From Pseudomonas sp. BN102 (GTDB lineage: Bacteria; Pseudomonadota; Gammaproteobacteria; Pseudomonadales; Pseudomonadaceae): a stretch of 64,000 bases of DNA. Within the stretch, counting starts at the first letter, position 1, and the number at the start of each line of letters is the position of its first letter. The notes under the pieces are model-generated. The model was not told the DNA's origin and searched no databases. It saw nothing but the letters and a program-made list of their open reading frames with translations. Both the position numbers and the translations under genes were made by a program. This document shows positions 59,673-64,000 of this stretch, one piece after another. The DNA lies in the NCBI RefSeq assembly GCF_029871245.1, contig NZ_SSON01000081.1:17273-81272 (forward strand), in the 5' to 3' direction.

Positions 59673-60662
59673 TCAGCCCCGTTCGGCCACCGCCACCGGC
59701 TGCGGCTGGGTCTCGAAGGGGCTGGCGCCGCGGCGCTGGTTGCGGTCTTCGCGGGGGGTGACGCCGAAGAAGTTGCGGTAGGCGCTGGAGAAGTGCGGGC
59801 CGGAGGAGAAGCCGCAGGACAGGCCGATCTGGATGATCGACTTGCTGGTCTGCATCAGCATCTGCCGCGCCTTGTTCAGGCGCAGCTCCAGGTAGTACTG
59901 GCTGGGCACACGATTGAGATACTGCTTGAAGATGCGCTCCAGCTGACGGCGGGACACGCAGACGTGCTGGGCGATCTCGTCAGTGGTCAGCGGCTCTTCG
60001 ATATTGGCTTCCATCAGCAGCACGGCCTGGGTCAGCTTCGGATGGCTGGAGCCGAGGCGATTCTGCAGCGGGATGCGCTGGCGCTCGCCGCCTTCGCGGA
60101 TGCGCTCCACCACCAGCTCCTCGGACACCGCACCGGCAAGCTCGGCGCCATGGTCGCGGGCCAGTAGCGCCAGCAGCAGGTCGAGCACGGCCAGGCCGCC
60201 GCAGGCAGTGAGGCGGTCACGGTCCCAGTCGAACAGGTGGCTGGTGGCGATCACCTTGGGAAAACGCTCGGTAAAATCGTCCTGCCAACGCCAGTGCACC
60301 GCCGCGCGGTAGCCATCCAGCAGGCCCAGTTGCGCCAGCGGATAGACCCCGGCGGACAGGCCGCCAACCACGCAGCCGGCACGCACCAGCTGCTTGATCG
60401 CCGCCGACAGTGCCGGCGACAAGTTCGCCGGTGGCTCGTCGGCCAGCAGGAACAAGCGCTGCAGGCCGTCCAGCTTGCCGGCCCAGGCATCGCCAGGCAG
60501 GCGCCAAGCGCCCTCGGCAGCCGGTTCGGCCTGCAGGAAAGACATCTCGTAAACCACTTCCGGATGGAGTCGCTGGGCAACACGCAGGGCTTCCTCGGCC
60601 AGCGCCAGGGTCAGCGCCTTGGTACCAGGCCAGAGGAGAAAGGCGATTCGATGGGCAGTCAT
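59673..60662 (-). CDS. argR: Arginine-responsive regulator ArgR (AraC family)
   Basis: A 329-residue AraC-family regulator with an N-terminal DJ-1/PfpI-like domain (about residues 5-185) and a C-terminal AraC DNA-binding domain (about 215-310: TDEIAQHVCVSRRQLERIF, and CGFSSGPHFSSAYRNFF). It matches P. aeruginosa ArgR, which with arginine activates aru and aot genes and represses several biosynthetic ones. It is the last gene of the aot cluster, 108 bp after aotP, and directly upstream of the aru operon. It is unrelated to the hexameric E. coli ArgR. Confidence 0.96.
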   Translation of the reverse strand: MTAHRIAFLLWPGTKALTLALAEEALRVAQRLHPEVVYEMSFLQAEPAAEGAWRLPGDAWAGKLDGLQRLFLLADEPPANLSPALSAAIKQLVRAGCVVGGLSAGVYPLAQLGLLDGYRAAVHWRWQDDFTERFPKVIATSHLFDWDRDRLTACGGLAVLDLLLALLARDHGAELAGAVSEELVVERIREGGERQRIPLQNRLGSSHPKLTQAVLLMEANIEEPLTTDEIAQHVCVSRRQLERIFKQYLNRVPSQYYLELRLNKARQMLMQTSKSIIQIGLSCGFSSGPHFSSAYRNFFGVTPREDRNQRRGASPFETQPQPVAVAERG

Positions 60663-60740
60663 GGCAGGCAGCTTAGCAGACCCCGGAAAGAGGAAGGGAA
60701 CAAGGCAAGGGCAGGCTTGCGGCCTGCATTCTAATGCGCC

Positions 60741-60762
60741 GCGGCGGCCCTGGGGCCGCCGC
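60741..60762 (-). other. GC-rich hairpin between aotP and argR
   Basis: A perfect inverted repeat, gcggcggccc / gggccgccgc, with a 2-nt loop. It lacks a U tract, so it may only partly reduce read-through from aot into argR or stabilise the aot mRNA end. Confidence 0.5.
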
Positions 60763-60770
60763 GTCGGAGA

Positions 60771-61535
60771 TCACTTCAGGCTGCCGGAAAGGAACTGCTT
60801 GAGGCGATCGGACTGCGGGTTGGCGAGCACTTCCTTCGGGCAACCACGCTCCTCCACCAGGCCCTTGTGCAGGAACACCAACTGGTTGGAAACTTCGCGG
60901 GCAAAGCCCATCTCGTGGGTCACCACCACCATGGTACGACCTTCCAGCGCCAGGTCCTGCATCACCTTGAGCACTTCACCCACCAGCTCCGGGTCCAGGG
61001 CCGAGGTGGGCTCGTCGAAGAGCATCACTTCCGGCTCCACGGCCAGGGCACGGGCGATGGCCACGCGCTGCTGCTCACCGCCGGACATGTGCGACGGATA
61101 GGCATCCTTGCGGTGCGCTACGCCCACCTTGGCCAGGTAATGCTCGGCCTTCTCGATGGCTTCCTTCTTTGGCACGCCGAGCACATGCACCGGCGCCTCG
61201 ATCACGTTCTCCAGGGCGCTCATGTGCGACCAGAGGTTGAAATGCTGGAACACCATCGCCAGGCGCGAGCGCATGCGCTGCAGCTGCTTGGCGTCGGCGG
61301 CCTTGAGGCCGCCGTCCCTGTTGGCCACCAGCTTCAGCTCCTCGCCATTGAGGAGGATCTTGCCGCCGTGGGGCTGCTCCAGCATGTTGATGCAGCGCAG
61401 GAAGGTACTCTTGCCCGAGCCGCTCGAGCCGATGATGCTGATGACGTCGCCCGCCTTGGCCGCCAGGGACACGCCCTTGAGCACTTCGTGGCTGCCATAG
61501 CGCTTGTGCAGGTCTTGGACTTCCAGTTTGTACAT
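60771..61535 (-). CDS. aotP: Arginine/ornithine ABC transporter ATP-binding protein AotP
   Basis: A 254-residue polar-amino-acid importer ATPase with Walker A GSSGSGKST (residues 36-44), signature MSGGEQQR and Walker B VMLFDEP. It energises the AotJQMP arginine/ornithine importer at the inner membrane. It lies 19 bp after aotO; gene order aotQ-aotM-aotO-aotP-argR matches P. aeruginosa. Confidence 0.96.
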   Translation of the reverse strand: MYKLEVQDLHKRYGSHEVLKGVSLAAKAGDVISIIGSSGSGKSTFLRCINMLEQPHGGKILLNGEELKLVANRDGGLKAADAKQLQRMRSRLAMVFQHFNLWSHMSALENVIEAPVHVLGVPKKEAIEKAEHYLAKVGVAHRKDAYPSHMSGGEQQRVAIARALAVEPEVMLFDEPTSALDPELVGEVLKVMQDLALEGRTMVVVTHEMGFAREVSNQLVFLHKGLVEERGCPKEVLANPQSDRLKQFLSGSLK

Positions 61536-61554
61536 GGTCTAGGTCTCGTTTGGC

Positions 61555-62667
61555 TCAGTCGCTCAGCAGGCGTCCCTGACGAATGGGTTCACGGCCGGCC
61601 ACCTTGGCCAGCCACAGTCCAGGTTGCGCGAAACGCGTACGTTCGCGCGCGAACAGCACTCCATCCACCGACGCGCGCACCACGGCGTGGCGGTCATCCA
61701 GCGGATCGATCACCTCGAACAGCGGGTCGCCCGCCTTGACCCTGGCCCCGGCGGGTTGCAGGAAGCTCACCACCCCGGCATGGGGCGCGTAGAGGTATTC
61801 GGCGCCCTCGAAGGGCGTTGGCTCGCAGCTCTCTTGCGGCGCAGCCGGCCACTCGCCAGCGATCAGCCCCTGCTCGGCGAGGTAGGCCAGGATGGCTTCG
61901 GCACGCGCCTCGGCGAGCGGCTTGTCGGTGTCCGCCATACCGCCCAGCTCGACCGTGGTCGCCATGCAGGCCGGGGGAATCGCCGCCTGGGGAAAACGAT
62001 GCGCTAGGCGGAGCCAGGGCAGCGAGCAGGATTCGTCGAAGGAGCTGCCGCCGGAGTCTTCGGCTGTCAGCACGGCGCCCGCGTGCAGGCGTGCCGCCAG
62101 TGGACGCAGCGCAGCCGCGTGCTGCGGCAGGCAATAGAGGTGCACGGCGGCCTCGAAGTCGCAATGCAGGTCCAGCACCAGGTCGGCGTCGCAGGCGTGC
62201 TGAAGCAGCAGGCGCTGCAGGCCGGTCAGCTCGGAACCCGCCGGCGGCAGCGCGGCAAAGGCTTCCTGCATGGCCTGGCGGATCAGCGCAACGTTGGCCT
62301 CGGCATCGGCGCCCAGGCGCCCATCCACTCGGGGCGCCACCAGGCTGGCCAGATCAGGGAAGTCGCGGTTGAAGTTCTTGCCGCTGCCGAACTCGAAACG
62401 GCCCTGCTGGGTCGCCTGGAGCAGTTGGCCGAGGCCGATAGGGTTGGCCACCGGCGCCAGTTCGATCAGGCCGGTCAGGCAGCCCTGCTCTTCCAGTTCG
62501 CGCAGACGGCGCTTGAGCTCCACCGCCACACGCATCCCCGGCAGCTCATCGGCGTGCAACGAGGCCTGGATATAGGCCTTGCGCCCACCGCTGCCGAAAC
62601 GGAAGACCGTCAGCTGGCGGCGGGTCCCCAGGCAACCCCAGGGCAGTTCATGATCGATAGTTTGCAT
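61555..62667 (-). CDS. aotO: AotO, AstE/aspartoacylase-like protein of the aot operon
   Basis: A 370-residue protein of the succinylglutamate desuccinylase/aspartoacylase family. The zinc motif ASLHADELPG (His and Glu preserved) sits near residue 36, and a C-terminal barrel-like domain follows. It is encoded 4 bp after aotM and before aotP, as in P. aeruginosa, where aotO is reported as dispensable for arginine uptake. The enzyme activity is unproven; a deacylase acting on an imported or derived amino-acid conjugate is plausible. Confidence 0.9.
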   Translation of the reverse strand: MQTIDHELPWGCLGTRRQLTVFRFGSGGRKAYIQASLHADELPGMRVAVELKRRLRELEEQGCLTGLIELAPVANPIGLGQLLQATQQGRFEFGSGKNFNRDFPDLASLVAPRVDGRLGADAEANVALIRQAMQEAFAALPPAGSELTGLQRLLLQHACDADLVLDLHCDFEAAVHLYCLPQHAAALRPLAARLHAGAVLTAEDSGGSSFDESCSLPWLRLAHRFPQAAIPPACMATTVELGGMADTDKPLAEARAEAILAYLAEQGLIAGEWPAAPQESCEPTPFEGAEYLYAPHAGVVSFLQPAGARVKAGDPLFEVIDPLDDRHAVVRASVDGVLFARERTRFAQPGLWLAKVAGREPIRQGRLLSD

Positions 62668-62671
62668 GGCA

Positions 62672-63370
62672 TCAGGCCCTGCGCGGGGCCAGGTAGGCCA
62701 GGTAGCGACGCTCGGCGGCCTTGAACAGGCGCACCAGGATGAAGGTCAGGCACAGGTAGAACGCACCGGCGGTGATGAAGGCCTCGAACGGCAGGTAGTA
62801 CTGCGAGTTCACGGTGCGCGCGGCGCCGGTGATGTCGATCAGGGTAACGATGGACGCCAGGCTGGTGGTGTGCAGCATCATGATCACTTCGTTGCTGTAC
62901 TGCGGCAGCGCGCGACGCAGCGCCGAAGGCAGGAGGATGCGGCGATAGAGCTTGGCGCGGGACATGCCCATGGCCTTGGCCGCCTCGATCTCGCCATAGG
63001 GAGTGGCCTTGATGCTGCCGGCGAGGATTTCCGCGGTGTAGGCACTGGTGTTGATGGCGAATGCCAGGCAGGCGCAAAAGGTCGCGTTGGACAGGTAAGG
63101 CCAGAGCGCGCTCTCACGCACGGCCTCGAACTGGGCCAGGCCGTAATAGATGAGGAACAGCTGCACCAGCATGGGGGTGCCGCGGATCACATAGGTGTAG
63201 AGCCAGGCGGGGAAATTCACCCAGGGCTGCTTGGATACGCGCATCAGCGCCAGCGGCACGGCCGCGGTCAGGCCCAGCGCCAGGGAAATCGCCAGGAGCT
63301 TGAGGGTCACCAGCACGCCACCGAAGTAGAGCGGCAGGCTCTCCCAGATCACGTTGTAGTCGAAGATCAT
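62672..63370 (-). CDS. aotM: Arginine/ornithine ABC transporter permease AotM
   Basis: A 232-residue inner-membrane permease of the HisM/ArtM class with five transmembrane helices and an EAA-like loop (GEIEAAKAMGMSRAKLYRRI). It pairs with AotQ as the membrane channel. It overlaps aotQ by 4 bp and precedes aotO. Confidence 0.95.
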   Translation of the reverse strand: MIFDYNVIWESLPLYFGGVLVTLKLLAISLALGLTAAVPLALMRVSKQPWVNFPAWLYTYVIRGTPMLVQLFLIYYGLAQFEAVRESALWPYLSNATFCACLAFAINTSAYTAEILAGSIKATPYGEIEAAKAMGMSRAKLYRRILLPSALRRALPQYSNEVIMMLHTTSLASIVTLIDITGAARTVNSQYYLPFEAFITAGAFYLCLTFILVRLFKAAERRYLAYLAPRRA

Positions 63371-64000
63371 AGTTCAGCCGCCTTGATGCCTGCCGAGTAG
63401 CGCCTTTCCATGTAGCGCAGGGCCAGCAGGGAAACGCTGGTCAGCACCAGGTAGAGCGCCGCTACCGCAAGATAGAAGGTGAAGGGTTCACGGGTCGCGT
63501 CCGCTGCGCTCTTGGCCTTGAACATCATGTCCTGCAGGCCGACCACCGAGATCAGCGCGGTGGCCTTGGTCATCACCAGCCAGTTGTTGGTGAAGCCGGG
63601 AATCGCCAGGCGGATCATCTGCGGCACCAGGATGCGGAAGAACACCTTGGTCCCGCTCATGCCATAGGCCAGGCCTGCCTCGCCCTGCCCTTTCGGGATC
63701 GCCATGAAGGCGCCGCGGAAGGTTTCCGAGAGGTAGGCACCGAAGATGAAGCCAAGGGTGAAGACGCCGGACCAGAAGGGGTCCAGGTCGATGTAATCCT
63801 CATAGCCGACCATGGGCGCCACGATGTTCACCACCTGCTGGCCGCCGTAGAAGATCAGCAGGATCAGCACCAGGTCCGGAATGCCTCGAATCACGGTGGC
63901 ATAGGTCTCGCCCAGGATGGACAGCCACCTGATCGGAGAGAGTCGGAAAGCCGCACCGATCAGGCCGAGCACCACCGCCATGGTGATGGACGACAAGGCC
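63367..64000 (-). CDS. aotQ: Arginine/ornithine ABC transporter permease AotQ (5' end beyond window)
   Basis: The C-terminal part, at least 210 residues, of a HisQ/ArtQ-type permease with the EAA-like loop segment GQGEAGLAYGMSGTKVFFRI. The frame stays open to the right edge of the window (continuing ...ALSSITMAVVLG), so the start lies outside; full-length AotQ is about 229 residues, so only about 20 are missing. It partners AotM. The binding protein gene aotJ is expected just beyond the edge. Confidence 0.94.
   Translation of the reverse strand, partial: ALSSITMAVVLGLIGAAFRLSPIRWLSILGETYATVIRGIPDLVLILLIFYGGQQVVNIVAPMVGYEDYIDLDPFWSGVFTLGFIFGAYLSETFRGAFMAIPKGQGEAGLAYGMSGTKVFFRILVPQMIRLAIPGFTNNWLVMTKATALISVVGLQDMMFKAKSAADATREPFTFYLAVAALYLVLTSVSLLALRYMERRYSAGIKAAEL

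Overview
This window is chromosomal DNA from a high-GC Pseudomonas of the P. aeruginosa lineage. Several blocks match P. aeruginosa gene order as I remember it: hrpA / fadD1 / fadD2 / hydrolase / phaJ at the left; mgtE / tRNA-Arg / tRNA-Ser / rsmA / lysC / alaS; and the complete arginine succinyltransferase (aru/ast) and arginine/ornithine uptake (aot) loci at the right. GC content, codon use and AmrZ/RsmA/ArgR proteins that are recognisable by eye all agree. The species cannot be fixed from this window.

Layout. (1) 0.2-10.3 kb: a DUF3087 membrane protein, the DEAH RNA helicase HrpA, two tandem long-chain acyl-CoA synthetases (FadD1, FadD2) and a divergent hydrolase-PhaJ pair linking fatty-acid activation to (R)-3-hydroxyacyl-CoA. 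(2) 10.5-17.4 kb: two efflux systems facing away from one A/T-rich intergenic region: an Aae-like HlyD/DUF1656/FUSC pump to the left, and TetR/HlyD-type lipoprotein/ABC ATPase/ABC permease to the right. (3) 17.5-25.9 kb: a 2-aminoethylphosphonate-type ABC importer with a DAO-family oxidoreductase and a LysR regulator, followed by a PqqU/YncD-type TonB receptor. (4) 25.9-36.1 kb: an accessory stretch with many small regulator/enzyme/exporter units (AraC, LysE, nitroreductase, AhpD-like, DUF2000, MaoC, TetR, VOC). It includes a 5'-truncated TetR gene beside an IS-like inverted-repeat element, a broken SDR gene and a probable serine-recombinase remnant, and it ends at tRNA-Arg(CCT). (5) 36.3-42.2 kb: leucine dehydrogenase, a fused indolepyruvate ferredoxin oxidoreductase with a divergent Lrp-type regulator, and an orphan phnN. 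(6) 42.7-51.5 kb: amrZ, mgtE, a DUF4124 protein, three tRNAs, rsmA, lysC, alaS and a threonine aldolase. (7) 51.7-64 kb: aruE, a small acidic protein, aruB, aruD, aruG, aruF and aruC, then argR, aotP, aotO, aotM and the 3' part of aotQ, all on the minus strand.

In region 7 the aot genes import arginine/ornithine, AruC/F/G/D/B/E convert arginine to glutamate and succinate, and ArgR controls the set. Two sequences matching the ArgR half-site pattern lie upstream of aruC.

I found no CRISPR array, intact insertion sequence, prophage or recognisable defence island. The most rewarding parts for a second look are the eroded accessory region at 27.6-36.1 kb, the back-to-back efflux cassettes, the phosphonate-uptake cluster, a perfect 18-bp palindrome in the fadD1 leader, and several dispersed hairpin-repeat families.
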